64,000 bases of DNA from assembly GCF_902859595.1 (NCBI RefSeq), contig NZ_CADIJQ010000003.1:248001-312000 (forward strand), given 5' to 3'. The notes beneath the pieces were generated by a model. It saw nothing but the letters and a program-made list of their open reading frames with translations. It was not told the origin of the DNA and did not search any database. Shown one piece after another: positions 17,767-25,978 of the stretch. The translations under genes were made by a program, and so were the position numbers. The DNA is from Achromobacter kerstersii (GTDB lineage Bacteria; Pseudomonadota; Gammaproteobacteria; Burkholderiales; Burkholderiaceae_B). How positions within the stretch are numbered: the stretch's first letter is position 1; every line of letters begins with the position of its first letter.

Positions 17767-18466
17767 GTTGCTCCTCGGGGGTCAGCGCGTCGGCGGCAGC
17801 GGCGTCCGTCATTTGCAGCACGCTGCGGTCGCCTTGGGTTTCGCGCAGTTCGATGCGGTCGACGAGCTTGCCGCCGTTGATCTGAATGTTGTCGAAAATC
17901 TGGCGCAGCAAGGCCGAACGCGGCGTCAAGAGCAGTTGCCAGGCATCGGCCTCGCCGGTCAACGCCAGGTCAAAGTTCTCTTGCAGCCCTCGGGTATCGC
18001 CCGCCAGCACCGACAGGAACAACCGGTTTTCACGGCCCGAGCCGGTCTGTTGCGGAAGCGCCTGCCACACGCCGGCCTCGTTGCGCCGCGAAATGCCATT
18101 GGCGTTGATGCGCAGGTCTTGGGCGATGGGCGTGCGCAGCAGCCACAACAGCCCCTTGCCAGCAGCCAGCGTGAAGTCGCCACGGCTCGTCAGCGGTTGC
18201 GGCAGTGAACGCAGAAATTTCTGCTGCACGAAATGGCCGCGCACGATGGGCGTGGCGCGCAGCTGCGTTTGCAAGTCGTTCAGGTCGAACGCTTGGGCGG
18301 ACCAGGGCAGGGCGGCGAGCGTGAGCAGCAGGGATCGCAGCAGGAGCGGCAGCAGGAATCGCTGGTGGATTCGCCGTTGGAACCGCAGTTGGAACCGCAG
18401 TTGCAATATGCTGCGCGGCATGTGTGCCGCAACGGCGCGTTGGGCGAATAGCGTCAACATCTTCAT
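17750..18466 (-). CDS. apeL: LolA-like periplasmic lipid carrier of the aryl polyene operon
   Basis: A 238-residue secreted protein resembling the lipoprotein carrier LolA. The core begins DLNDLQTQLRATPIVRGHFVQQKFLRSLPQPL, and continues through GKGLLWLLRTPIAQDL to DNIQINGGKLVDRIELRE, as in LolA relatives. The N-terminus is unusually long: ~30 residues with duplicated LQLRFQ/LRFQRR precede the signal core LLPLLLRSLLLTLAALPWSAQA. The true start could lie further in. Likely role: moving the lipid from the MMPL exporter across the periplasm. It overlaps the thioesterase gene as ATGA. Confidence 0.82.
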   Translation of the reverse strand: MKMLTLFAQRAVAAHMPRSILQLRFQLRFQRRIHQRFLLPLLLRSLLLTLAALPWSAQAFDLNDLQTQLRATPIVRGHFVQQKFLRSLPQPLTSRGDFTLAAGKGLLWLLRTPIAQDLRINANGISRRNEAGVWQALPQQTGSGRENRLFLSVLAGDTRGLQENFDLALTGEADAWQLLLTPRSALLRQIFDNIQINGGKLVDRIELRETQGDRSVLQMTDAAAADALTPEEQRAFAD

Positions 18467-18906
18467 GCCGTGGCCTCCAGGGCTTGCAGCTTGCGTTCCA
18501 CCGCCTCAACAAATACGGCAGGCGAGGCCAGCTGCATTTCACGCGTCTCAATGCTGACCGCGACTTGTTCAGTGGTGGCGCGCGTCAAACGCGTGCCGGT
18601 GGCCGAATCCAGAATCAGGTAGTTGATCTTCAAGCGGTTTTCCCATTCCACCAGTTCGGCGCGCACGGTCAGGCGCTGGCCGAACTGGGCGGGTTGCGCG
18701 TAGCGCAGGTGCAGGTCGATGACCGGCCAGGCGTAGCCGCTGGCGCGCATGGCGTCGTAGTTGTGGCCCAGCAGGTCCAGCAATTCGCAGCGCGCCTGTT
18801 CCAGATACTTCACGTAGTGGCCATGCCAGACCACGTGGATGGAATCGACATCGAAAAAGGGCACGCGGATCTCGACTTCGGCGCCGATCAGGCCTCGTTT
18901 ACGCAT
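18463..18906 (-). CDS. apeK: 4HBT-family thioesterase of the aryl polyene operon (ApeK type)
   Basis: A 147-residue hotdog thioesterase. PFFDVDSIHVVWHGHYVKYLEQAR matches the 4-hydroxybenzoyl-CoA thioesterase signature, with the catalytic Asp in DVD. It would release or proof-read ACP-bound chains. Start ATG 18906 lies eight bases inside the end of the acyltransferase gene. Reading through to 19215 would enter another frame of that gene and is not supported. Confidence 0.86.
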   Translation of the reverse strand: MRKRGLIGAEVEIRVPFFDVDSIHVVWHGHYVKYLEQARCELLDLLGHNYDAMRASGYAWPVIDLHLRYAQPAQFGQRLTVRAELVEWENRLKINYLILDSATGTRLTRATTEQVAVSIETREMQLASPAVFVEAVERKLQALEATA

Positions 18907-19852
18907 CGTCTTTCCAGAAAGGGTAGAAGTTGAACCATTGCAGCGGCGCCAGGCGGCAGTGCGCGGCCAGGCGGTCGGCGTAGCGCTGCGCCCAATAGGC
19001 GATGCGTGCCTGCCGCGTGGCGCGCGTCCATTCGATACCGTCAGATAGCCGTTCCATGGCCACGCGATACCGCGCGCCGTGCCGCGTGCAGAACAGCACG
19101 TTGACGGGGCAGCGCAACAGGCCGGCCAGCAGCCATGGGCCTTGCGGCAGCGGGGCGCTTGCCCCCAGAAACTGGACGGGCGTGGTGCGGTCGCCTTGCA
19201 GTGGCACACGGTCACCGGCGATGGCGAGCCATTCGCCGCGGTCCAGCCGCTGCGCCAGGTCCAGCATCACGGGCGCATCCAGCTCGCTGACTTGAATCAT
19301 GCGCAGCCCGCCGCCCGCTTCGCTCAGCAGGCGGTTGAAATGCACCGCGTGTTTGTTGTGGACCAACACGTTCAGGCGCAGCGCGCCCGAGCGTTCGGCC
19401 AAGGCGCGGCACACTTCAATGTTGCCCAGGTGCGAGCCCACCAGAATCTGGCCCCGGCCCGCGCCCATTTGTGCGTGCAGGCCGTCAGGGTCGGCAATGT
19501 CCAGATCCGCCATCGTGATCTTGCTTTGCCAGACGTCCAGCTTGTCCAGCATGGCGTCGGCAAACGCCAGGTACTGGCGGTACACGGGCAGGGTGCGCGG
19601 CAGCGGCACGGGCAGGTCGCCCGATTGCGTCAGCCGCTGCTGGTATTGCGCGATGGCGCGGCGGGCGCGGCCGCCGAAGGCGTAGAAGTACAGCACCACC
19701 CCCCACACCACGGGCGCAACCACGCGGCGGCCCAGCTTGCGGGCGGCCCACGCGGTCAGGCGCATCAGCAGCGGGTTGCCGCGTTCGGGCTGAGCCGCCC
19801 AATGCGGATCGGCGGCGGTCAAGGCGCGAGCCCTCGCGTCAGACGGCGCCAT
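18899..19852 (-). CDS. LpxL/HtrB-like lipid acyltransferase of the aryl polyene operon
   Basis: A 317-residue membrane-associated acyltransferase. SHLGNIE fits the HX4(D/E) active site of LpxL-type late acyltransferases, and an N-terminal hydrophobic stretch (VVAPVVWGVVLYFYAFGG) anchors it. In E. coli this function and the glycosyltransferase belong to one ApeJ polypeptide; here they are two genes overlapping by 34 bases. The start is ATG 19852, within the end of the glycosyltransferase gene. Likely role: joining the polyene or a fatty acid to the glycolipid anchor. Confidence 0.84.
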   Translation of the reverse strand: MAPSDARARALTAADPHWAAQPERGNPLLMRLTAWAARKLGRRVVAPVVWGVVLYFYAFGGRARRAIAQYQQRLTQSGDLPVPLPRTLPVYRQYLAFADAMLDKLDVWQSKITMADLDIADPDGLHAQMGAGRGQILVGSHLGNIEVCRALAERSGALRLNVLVHNKHAVHFNRLLSEAGGGLRMIQVSELDAPVMLDLAQRLDRGEWLAIAGDRVPLQGDRTTPVQFLGASAPLPQGPWLLAGLLRCPVNVLFCTRHGARYRVAMERLSDGIEWTRATRQARIAYWAQRYADRLAAHCRLAPLQWFNFYPFWKDDA

Positions 19853-20571
19853 AGCAGGGCTGGCGAGCGGGCCAGCATGCCAAAGAACAGCCGCGCATGC
19901 ATCCGGCTGATCAGCAGGTTGTCTTGCAGGCCCTTGAAGTGCGAGACGCCGCCTTCGGGATAGACCACGCGCGTGGGCAGCCACGCCATGGGAACGCCAC
20001 GCCAATGCAGGCGCACCAGGATGGCGATGTCGAAATCCATGCGGCGGCCCACATGCGTGCCGTTGATGACGGGCAGCACTGCCGCCAGCGGGTACACGCG
20101 AAAGCCGCACATGGCGTCGGGAATATCCAGCGACAAGGTGTTGATCCACACCCACACGCGCGTGAGCCAGCGGCCATAGAGACGGCTGCGCGGCACGTCG
20201 TCGCCGTAGACGGGCGCGCCGCAGATGACGGCTTGCGGCTGCGCTTGGGACGCGCGGGCAAACGCCGCGGCATCCGGCAGCGCGTGCTGGCCGTCGGCGT
20301 CCACTTGCAAGGCGTGGGTGTATCCCAGTGCGGCAGCGGCGCGCAGGCCATCTTGCACGGCGGCGCCCTTGCCGCCGTTTTCGGCGCGGCGGACCAGATG
20401 CGTATGCGGCAAGGCGCCCAGCGCGTCCAGCGCCGCGGCGCAACCGGGTTCGGAGCCATCGTCCACCAGCACGCAGGGCAAGCCTTGCGCGGCCAGTTGT
20501 GCGTGGACGGCGGCAACCGTGGCGCCGTGGTTGTAGACCGGGATGACGGCGCAGAGCTTATAGGCCGTCAT
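19819..20571 (-). CDS. Family 2 glycosyltransferase of the aryl polyene operon
   Basis: A 250-residue GT-A fold enzyme. It opens with AVIPVYNHG, then LVDDGSEPG and NGGKGAAVQDGL, and has the metal-binding LQVDADGQH (DxD type). GFRVYPL and the later TRVVYPEGGVSHF are also typical of GT2 enzymes using lipid-linked acceptors. It probably sugar-modifies the lipid that holds the aryl polyene. ATG 20571 has AGGCGG six bases upstream and is preferred over ATG 20577. Its start overlaps the ligase-dehydratase gene by 14 bases. Confidence 0.85.
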   Translation of the reverse strand: MTAYKLCAVIPVYNHGATVAAVHAQLAAQGLPCVLVDDGSEPGCAAALDALGALPHTHLVRRAENGGKGAAVQDGLRAAAALGYTHALQVDADGQHALPDAAAFARASQAQPQAVICGAPVYGDDVPRSRLYGRWLTRVWVWINTLSLDIPDAMCGFRVYPLAAVLPVINGTHVGRRMDFDIAILVRLHWRGVPMAWLPTRVVYPEGGVSHFKGLQDNLLISRMHARLFFGMLARSPALLWRRLTRGLAP

Positions 20572-22420
20572 GGCCATCCGCCTGAAGAATGCGGCCCGAC
20601 GAGCAAGGCGCATCGTCCACCGTGCACGTGAAATACAGCTTCTGTTTGGCGTCGTCCCAACGCAGGGCTAGCTGCGCAATGTCGCCGGGGCGTAGCAGGC
20701 GTTGAAACTTCAACGCCTCCATGCCGCCGAAGCGCAAGCCAGGGCACAAGCCGCGCTGGGCCAGCGACATCGCCCAACTGATCTGCGCCACGCCCGGCAC
20801 GACAGGCACCGACGGAAAATGCCCGCTGAAGTGCGCCAGGTCGTAGGGGATGTCCAGCGTGTAGCGGCGTTCGTTGTCGGGCTGGCCAGGCAGTTCCACG
20901 GCAACCGGCTCCACCGGACGGAGGCCGGCGGCGATGTCAAAAACGGACTGCGGCAGCTTGCATTGCGCGTTGGCGGGCAGGTGCCGGAAGAAGCGCCAGG
21001 TGCGCGGAATGGCGAGCGATTCGAAGCCCCCGGCCAGATGCGCGCGCAAGGCATCCACCAACGTTTTGCGGCCCTGGTTGCGCAAGGCATGCAGGCCCGC
21101 GGCGGACAGGGCGATCAGGCCGGTCAGACGGGCGCTGCCGCGGTGATCCGCGCGTCCGGGTTGCCTCGTGTCACCGGGGCCGTCGGGTTGAGCTGGCTGG
21201 CCGGGTTGGCCCAGCCGGGCGTCGGCCACGAAGGCATGGCGCATCAGCGCCTGCTCCAGCATGGGCAGCGAGATGCGCTTTTCCTCAATCTTCACGATGC
21301 GGTCCAGGCGGCCCAGCAATTGGAAGCCGCCGGACGTGAGCTGGGCGCCGTCGGACGTCTGCTCATCGGCCGCGTTCACCCAAGGCGATTGCACGTGCAA
21401 GGCACCGTCCGCATTCAGGCTGACCACCGCGCCGGGCAAGGGCTGCCAGTCGGCCGAACCGGTGCGCCACGCCACCGCGCCCGTTTCGGAACTGCCGTAG
21501 ATTTCGGTGGGGCGCAGGCCCAGACCGCGTTCGATATCGTCGGACACGTCGGGCGGCAGCGCGCCGCCTGATGAATGGATGCGGGTCAAGCGGCCGCGCA
21601 GTTGCGCCCAGTCCAGACGCTGCCCCAGCCGGCGCAGCAGCGCGGGGCTGGCGATCCAGGTGAAGGACGGGTAACGCAGGCTGGCCTGTTGCAGCTCTTC
21701 GGGATAGAGCCGTTGGCGGCGGTCGATCTGGCGGCCCGAACACAGGGGCCACAACACACGAAACGGCAGGCCGTACATGTGTTGGGCGGACACGCTGCCC
21801 AGCACGGGCGCGCTGGAGTCCGGCCATTGCTGTTGCAAGGCCTGAACCTCTGCCGCCAATTGCCGCCACTGTTTGCTCAACGGCTTGGGCGTGCCGCTGG
21901 ACCCGGATGTGCACAGCACAAGCGTCACGGACGGGTCCAGCGCGGCGGGGGGCAATGCGGCGTGGTCTTGCAGAGTGTCCAGGCGCCATTGCCGGGTGGC
22001 GGGCACGGGCAGGTCGATATCGGTTAGCCAGGCATCGACGTCCGCATCCAGCGCGGCGCAAGTTTGCGCCTGCGCGTCGCCAGGAAGCACGGCGACGACG
22101 CCCGCGCGCCAGCACGCGAACAGGGCGATGGCCAGTGCGGCGGCGTCGTCGAACCAGAGGGCGACCCGGCGGGGGCCGCGCGCCTGCAACGCGCCGGCGG
22201 CGAGCAGGCTGGCGTGCGCGAACGCCGCGCGCGTCAACAGCGGGTGATCAGCGACCGGGGCGGCAGCGGCGGCAGGGGCTGCGGCGGCAGCAGGGGCGGC
22301 AGGGGCGGCAGCGGCAGCGGCGGCAGCAGGGGATGCAGCAGCAGCAGCAGCAGCAGCGTCCCCGGCGTTATCCGCGTCCGACGCCGGCAGCAACAGGTGG
22401 GGAAGCGGTGTCCAGCGCAT
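20558..22420 (-). CDS. apeH: Aryl polyene starter ligase fused to a hotdog dehydratase (ApeH-ApeI fusion)
   Basis: A 620-residue two-domain protein. Residues ~60-480 are an AMP-forming ligase with the phosphate loop TSGSSGTPKPL, YGSSETG and the hinge around LLGRLDRIVKIEEKRI. Residues ~515-620 are a small hotdog domain with HFSGHFPSVPVVPGV, the FabZ-like catalytic His segment, equal to ApeI. In E. coli these are separate proteins. The ligase should load an aryl acid, probably 4-hydroxybenzoate, on an ACP. Residues ~20-55 are an extreme Ala/Pro tract. Start ATG 22420, two bases after the upstream stop. Confidence 0.87.
   Translation of the reverse strand: MRWTPLPHLLLPASDADNAGDAAAAAAAASPAAAAAAAAPAAPAAAAAPAAAAAPVADHPLLTRAAFAHASLLAAGALQARGPRRVALWFDDAAALAIALFACWRAGVVAVLPGDAQAQTCAALDADVDAWLTDIDLPVPATRQWRLDTLQDHAALPPAALDPSVTLVLCTSGSSGTPKPLSKQWRQLAAEVQALQQQWPDSSAPVLGSVSAQHMYGLPFRVLWPLCSGRQIDRRQRLYPEELQQASLRYPSFTWIASPALLRRLGQRLDWAQLRGRLTRIHSSGGALPPDVSDDIERGLGLRPTEIYGSSETGAVAWRTGSADWQPLPGAVVSLNADGALHVQSPWVNAADEQTSDGAQLTSGGFQLLGRLDRIVKIEEKRISLPMLEQALMRHAFVADARLGQPGQPAQPDGPGDTRQPGRADHRGSARLTGLIALSAAGLHALRNQGRKTLVDALRAHLAGGFESLAIPRTWRFFRHLPANAQCKLPQSVFDIAAGLRPVEPVAVELPGQPDNERRYTLDIPYDLAHFSGHFPSVPVVPGVAQISWAMSLAQRGLCPGLRFGGMEALKFQRLLRPGDIAQLALRWDDAKQKLYFTCTVDDAPCSSGRILQADGHDGL
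22260..22362. repeat. Ala-coding GC-rich simple repeat in apeH
   Basis: Runs of GCAGCAGCAG and GGCAGCGGCGGC code for an Ala/Pro tract of about 30 residues between the N-terminus and the first ligase strand. Trinucleotide slippage would keep the frame. Close relatives probably differ in its length. Confidence 0.75.
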
Positions 22421-22422
22421 GA

Positions 22423-22971
22423 TCAAACCGCCCGCGCGGCTGCGGGGCGCAGCAGCCATTCGCCCGCGATCAGCAGGCCCATCAGGCCGTAGCTGGCCGC
22501 GCCGTTATAGGCGACCCACCAGCTCCACGGCGCCCATGCCGCCAAGCCCGCCGCAATGCCGCCGTTCACCGCAAAGAACACGCACCACGCGCGCGTGACA
22601 TTGCGGGTATAGCGCACGCCTTCGGGCGGCAGATCGGGGTGGCGCAGACGCGCCAATTGTTCGATGACCGGGCGGCCAACGCGCAGGCTGATGCCGAAGA
22701 CGGCAAGCATCATGGCGTTGACCAGCACCGGGTACCAGCGCAGCCACGCCTGTGAATTCGAGACGGCAAGGATCAGGCAAAAGGCAACCGCCACGGCGGG
22801 CAGCAAGCGTCCGCCGGGCTGGGCGCTGCGCGCGGTGAGCCCGCGCGCGAGCCACAACAGGGCGAGCGGCAGCGCCAGCCACGCCGGGCTGACGCGCCCC
22901 AGCGTTGCGTAAACCACAAAGGGATACGCCACGCCGGCAACGGCCAACGCGGCCGCAGCCCCGCGCCTCAT
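22423..22971 (-). CDS. apeG: COG4648-like inner-membrane protein of the aryl polyene operon (ApeG position)
   Basis: A 182-residue integral membrane protein with about five hydrophobic segments and a conserved loop RHPDLPPEGVRYTRNVTRAWCVFF. Proteins of this type recur between the ACP and ligase genes of aryl polyene clusters; the biochemical role is unknown. ATG 22971 overlaps the ACP stop as ATGA. The name rests on order as well as sequence. Confidence 0.75.
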   Translation of the reverse strand: MRRGAAAALAVAGVAYPFVVYATLGRVSPAWLALPLALLWLARGLTARSAQPGGRLLPAVAVAFCLILAVSNSQAWLRWYPVLVNAMMLAVFGISLRVGRPVIEQLARLRHPDLPPEGVRYTRNVTRAWCVFFAVNGGIAAGLAAWAPWSWWVAYNGAASYGLMGLLIAGEWLLRPAAARAV

Positions 22972-23222
22972 GCGTCGGGCGCCTGCTTTTGCCACATGGC
23001 CTGGACGACGTCCTCAACGGTGCGCACCGTGCGGAAGTCGTTGGCGTCCAGCTTGCGGCCGGTCTGGCGGCGTACGTGGTCGATCAGGTCGATGGCGTCG
23101 ATGCTGTCGATCTCAAGGTCCGTATAAAGATTGGCCTCGGGCGTGACGCGTTCCGGTTCGATTTCAAACAGTTCGACCAGCGCATCGCGCAACGTGTTGA
23201 AGATGTCCTCGCGGGTATGCAT
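22968..23222 (-). CDS. apeF: Acyl carrier protein of the aryl polyene operon (second)
   Basis: An 84-residue acidic four-helix carrier protein. The phosphopantetheine attachment Ser is in the motif DLEIDSIDAIDLIDH. It holds the growing polyene chain as a thioester once activated by a phosphopantetheinyl transferase, probably the one at 25245-25871. It starts at ATG 23222, 17 bases after the other ACP gene, and its stop overlaps the membrane protein start. Confidence 0.88.
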   Translation of the reverse strand: MHTREDIFNTLRDALVELFEIEPERVTPEANLYTDLEIDSIDAIDLIDHVRRQTGRKLDANDFRTVRTVEDVVQAMWQKQAPDA

Positions 23223-23239
23223 CGTGGACTCCGTATGCG

Positions 23240-23500
23240 TTAATCGCGCCGTTGCGCGGTGACAAAGGCCGCAAGGCTATTGATGCTGGTGAAGTGTTCG
23301 CGCATGTTGCGCGTTTCGGGGTCGATGGTGATGCTGTAGCGCTTTTGCAGCGCCAGGCCCAGTTCCAGGGCATCTACCGAGTCCAGGCCCAAGCCGTCAC
23401 CAAAGAGCGGGGCGTCGGACGCGATATCGTCGGGGGTGATGTCTTCCAGCCCCAGCGATTCGATGACGAGCGTTTTCAGCTCAAGTTCCAATTCATTCAT
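23240..23500 (-). CDS. apeE: Acyl carrier protein of the aryl polyene operon (first)
   Basis: An 86-residue carrier protein with the attachment site GLGLDSVDALELG. It differs clearly from the following ACP, with a longer first helix (LELELKTLVIESLGL). The two may hold different intermediates, for example the aryl starter and the elongating chain. ATG 23500 lies five bases after the acyltransferase stop. Confidence 0.88.
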   Translation of the reverse strand: MNELELELKTLVIESLGLEDITPDDIASDAPLFGDGLGLDSVDALELGLALQKRYSITIDPETRNMREHFTSINSLAAFVTAQRRD

Positions 23501-23505
23501 CCCGC

Positions 23506-24345
23506 TTAGACTCCGCTGCCACCGTCAGGGGTGGCGTGTTCGTTCATGAGAGCACCGGCCGGCGCGGTGCGCGCCAGTTCGGCTTCGAAATAGGCATGCA
23601 GCCAGGCATTCATCTTGCGTCCCGCCGCCGGCAGCGGGTGCGCGCTGCTCCAGACGGCCGGATCAATATCTTCGCCAACCTGAATCACGTAACGCATCCG
23701 GCGCGCCGGAATGCGGTACCAGGGCTCGCCTTTGGTCAGGCTGCGCGGATTCATCTGGATGACGACGGGCGTGACGACCCGCGCGCCGCGCAGCGCAATG
23801 GCGCAGGCGCCACGGTGAAATTGGGGCAACGCGTCCGGCGGCGTGCGCGTGCCTTCGGGAAAGACGATCAGCGTTTCGCCGTTGCGCAGCACGTCGGCGG
23901 CGCGGTCGAACATGTCGAAGCTTTCATCGTTGGTGATGTAGCCGGCGTTGGCGATGGGGCCGCGCGTGAAGGGGTTGGTGGCCAGCCCGTGCTTGACGAT
24001 GCAGTTGGCGTTCTTGACGTGGCCCACCAGGAACACGACATCAAGCAGCGACGGGTGGTTCGCCAGAATCATCTGGCCCGGCTTGCCCAGGCGTTCCGCG
24101 CCCTTGAACTCCACCGTCAGGATGCCCACGCGGACCATGAACCGGATGAAAAGACGGAACGTGCCGTTCAACGCCCAGCGGGCGCGGCGCTGGCGGTCCA
24201 GCCTGTCGCCCGGAAAGAGCCGCTGCGGCGGGAAGACCAGCACGCGCAGCAGCAGGCCGCCCAGGCCGAACATCGTGAACGCCATGCCGGTGGCGACCAG
24301 GCGCCAGAGCCAGAAATCCTGGCGGGGTTGCGTGGTGCTAGTCAT
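23506..24345 (-). CDS. apeD: PlsC-like 1-acylglycerol-phosphate-type acyltransferase (ApeD position)
   Basis: A 279-residue membrane acyltransferase. NHPSLLD is the HX4D catalytic site and FPEGTR the phosphate-binding block. One or two N-terminal helices (VATGMAFTMFGLGGLLLRVLV) anchor it. In the cluster it probably acylates the lipid carrier of the polyene. ATG 24345 overlaps the upstream gene by four bases (ATGA). Confidence 0.85.
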   Translation of the reverse strand: MTSTTQPRQDFWLWRLVATGMAFTMFGLGGLLLRVLVFPPQRLFPGDRLDRQRRARWALNGTFRLFIRFMVRVGILTVEFKGAERLGKPGQMILANHPSLLDVVFLVGHVKNANCIVKHGLATNPFTRGPIANAGYITNDESFDMFDRAADVLRNGETLIVFPEGTRTPPDALPQFHRGACAIALRGARVVTPVVIQMNPRSLTKGEPWYRIPARRMRYVIQVGEDIDPAVWSSAHPLPAAGRKMNAWLHAYFEAELARTAPAGALMNEHATPDGGSGV

Positions 24346-25109
24346 GCAGTACGGGTCCAGGTCCAGCAGCGGACGTCATTCGCGTGCCGCCATGTGGGCG
24401 TGCAAAGCGTCAGGTGGCGCAGCAGATTCAAGGGGTTGGGCCAGGCGGGCGCCGCTGCCGGGGCGGGCAGGGCGGATGCGCTGGCCGATGCATTGGCCGA
24501 CGGGGCAGCCGCTGTATTAGTGGATGCCGTCAGCGTCCAGTCCGTGCCCGGACGCAGGTGAAACGCGGCGGCGTAGGTATAAGGCGCGTCGTCGATCCAG
24601 GGGGCGTAGGGCGCGGGCGGGCGTTCTTCGGCCAGCACGACGAGCACGTCTTCATGCCCCTCGCCAAACAGCATGGCGGCTTCCAGGAAGGCGTGCTCCA
24701 GCCCGTCGTCTTCCACAGAAAGCGCGATGGACTCGGTGGTTTCGCGGCGTATGATCGACCACTGCGCGGCAATGGCGTTGTGCACCGACAAGCCGAACGC
24801 CGTGGGCGACAGCGGCTCATCGGCCGCCAGCGCTTGCAGCAAACCGAAATTGCGCGTGGTTTCCCCATGGCGCGAGGCGAACACCAGCGGCATGGCGGGG
24901 CGTTCTGCGGCTAACGGCCAGGCGCACTCGAACACCGCGCGGGCCAGCGGGCTGAGCCGGCGGCGCTGCATGGGCGGCAGAAAGTCGAGGCAGGGCGCGC
25001 GTTGTTCACCAAGGGGGCAGTAAGGATGTTCGGCCCACTGTAACCAGTCAGCGGGGGAGTCGATTCCTTGCGCCCAACCTTGCCATTGCGCGATTGAGAA
25101 CGTCAACAT
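24342..25109 (-). CDS. apeC: Cys-less ketosynthase-like chain-length partner (ApeC type)
   Basis: A 255-residue protein related to the N-terminal half of ketosynthases (beta-ketoacyl synthase N-domain family). FGLSVHNAIAAQWSI stands where a true ketosynthase has its Cys, so it cannot condense alone. In the E. coli system such a protein pairs with ApeO as a chain-length factor. It is the first gene of the operon. A Ser/Ala/Pro-rich linker lies around residues 195-225. Start ATG 25109. Confidence 0.82.
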   Translation of the reverse strand: MLTFSIAQWQGWAQGIDSPADWLQWAEHPYCPLGEQRAPCLDFLPPMQRRRLSPLARAVFECAWPLAAERPAMPLVFASRHGETTRNFGLLQALAADEPLSPTAFGLSVHNAIAAQWSIIRRETTESIALSVEDDGLEHAFLEAAMLFGEGHEDVLVVLAEERPPAPYAPWIDDAPYTYAAAFHLRPGTDWTLTASTNTAAAPSANASASASALPAPAAAPAWPNPLNLLRHLTLCTPTWRHANDVRCWTWTRTA

Positions 25110-25244
25110 AGCGCGCGATTCTACTATGGCCGCGCGCCTGGATTTTGTTTTTGATGGTTACGTTGTATTCAGTTACTGCCTGTGGGCGTGGTTTTTTTGA
25201 CCAATAATTAGTTACTTAATTCCGTGGAAGTTCAGGAACTATTC
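25110..25244. promoter_or_regulatory. Divergent promoter region of the aryl polyene operon and the PPTase gene
   Basis: AT-rich by the standards of the window (25140-25225), between the first operon gene and the divergent transferase. It must carry the operon promoter because every later gap is only a few bases. No inverted repeat stood out, so the regulator is unknown. Confidence 0.5.
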
Positions 25245-25871
25245 ATGTATTGGGCGGACCAACGCGCCGCCGCTCACTATCAAGTGAAGGATCTGTCACC
25301 TGATGACGCCCGGCGGGCGCCTCGCGTCACGCCCCGGGCCATAGCAGACTGGCAGGTCAGCCGCGTGTTGCTGCACGCCGTCAGGCAAACCCACCCTCTT
25401 TCTGGCGTGACGTCGCTGAGCCACAGCCATGGCCACGCGCTGTGTGGGCGCGCGCCTGCGGGCTGGGCGCTGGGCGTGGATCTGGAACGCCTGCGCCCGC
25501 GCAACTTTCTCCAATTGGCGGCCTGGGTGTGTTCCGCGCAAGAGGCGGCGGCGCTGTCCGCGCTGACGGGCAAGGCGCAAGCGGAACGGTTCTATCTGCT
25601 GTGGACATTGAAAGAAGCGTTCATCAAGGCCGCCGGGCTGGACTTTCCGGCGGACATGGCCACGGTGGGCCTGGAAACGGACGCGCAAGGCCGGTGCCGG
25701 CTGCGCGCGCCGGCAGGCGCCTGGCGCGCGTGCACCTGGCGGGTGGGAACGGAATGGATGGCGTCGGCGGTGTGGCTGGCGCCAGATGGTGACGCGACGT
25801 TTCCGTCGTGGCGTCCGGTGGCCGATTGCGGCTTGCCCGCGCTGACACAACTGGGCATCTGGTCTTCCTGA
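25245..25871 (+). CDS. 4'-phosphopantetheinyl transferase, Sfp/AcpT-like
   Basis: A 208-residue enzyme that transfers phosphopantetheine from CoA to ACPs. GVDLERLRP carries the metal-binding Asp/Glu pair and LLWTLKEAFIKA the conserved W..KEA helix. SLSHSHGHALC is the pocket around the substrate phosphate. It is divergent from the aryl polyene operon and is the natural activator of its two ACPs. I chose ATG 25245, which has AGGA eight bases upstream; a GTG at 25224 is possible. Confidence 0.87.
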   Translation: MYWADQRAAAHYQVKDLSPDDARRAPRVTPRAIADWQVSRVLLHAVRQTHPLSGVTSLSHSHGHALCGRAPAGWALGVDLERLRPRNFLQLAAWVCSAQEAAALSALTGKAQAERFYLLWTLKEAFIKAAGLDFPADMATVGLETDAQGRCRLRAPAGAWRACTWRVGTEWMASAVWLAPDGDATFPSWRPVADCGLPALTQLGIWSS

Positions 25872-25919
25872 AAGTAGGGATTGGCGCCTGCGCAGCGGGC
25901 GTTTTGCCATTGGCCGTTA

Positions 25920-25942
25920 AAGATGTATTATGAATATATATT
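25920..25942 (+). promoter_or_regulatory. NsrR operator upstream of hmp
   Basis: AAGATGTATT, three bases, then AATATATATT: an 10-3-10 inverted repeat that matches the known NsrR half-site (AAGATGYATTT) with two mismatches in the second arm. It sits 36 bases before the hmp ATG, and nsrR itself follows hmp. Confidence 0.82.
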
Positions 25943-25978
25943 TAAGAGCGAGCACGATCGCAATCCAAGGAGCAGCAG

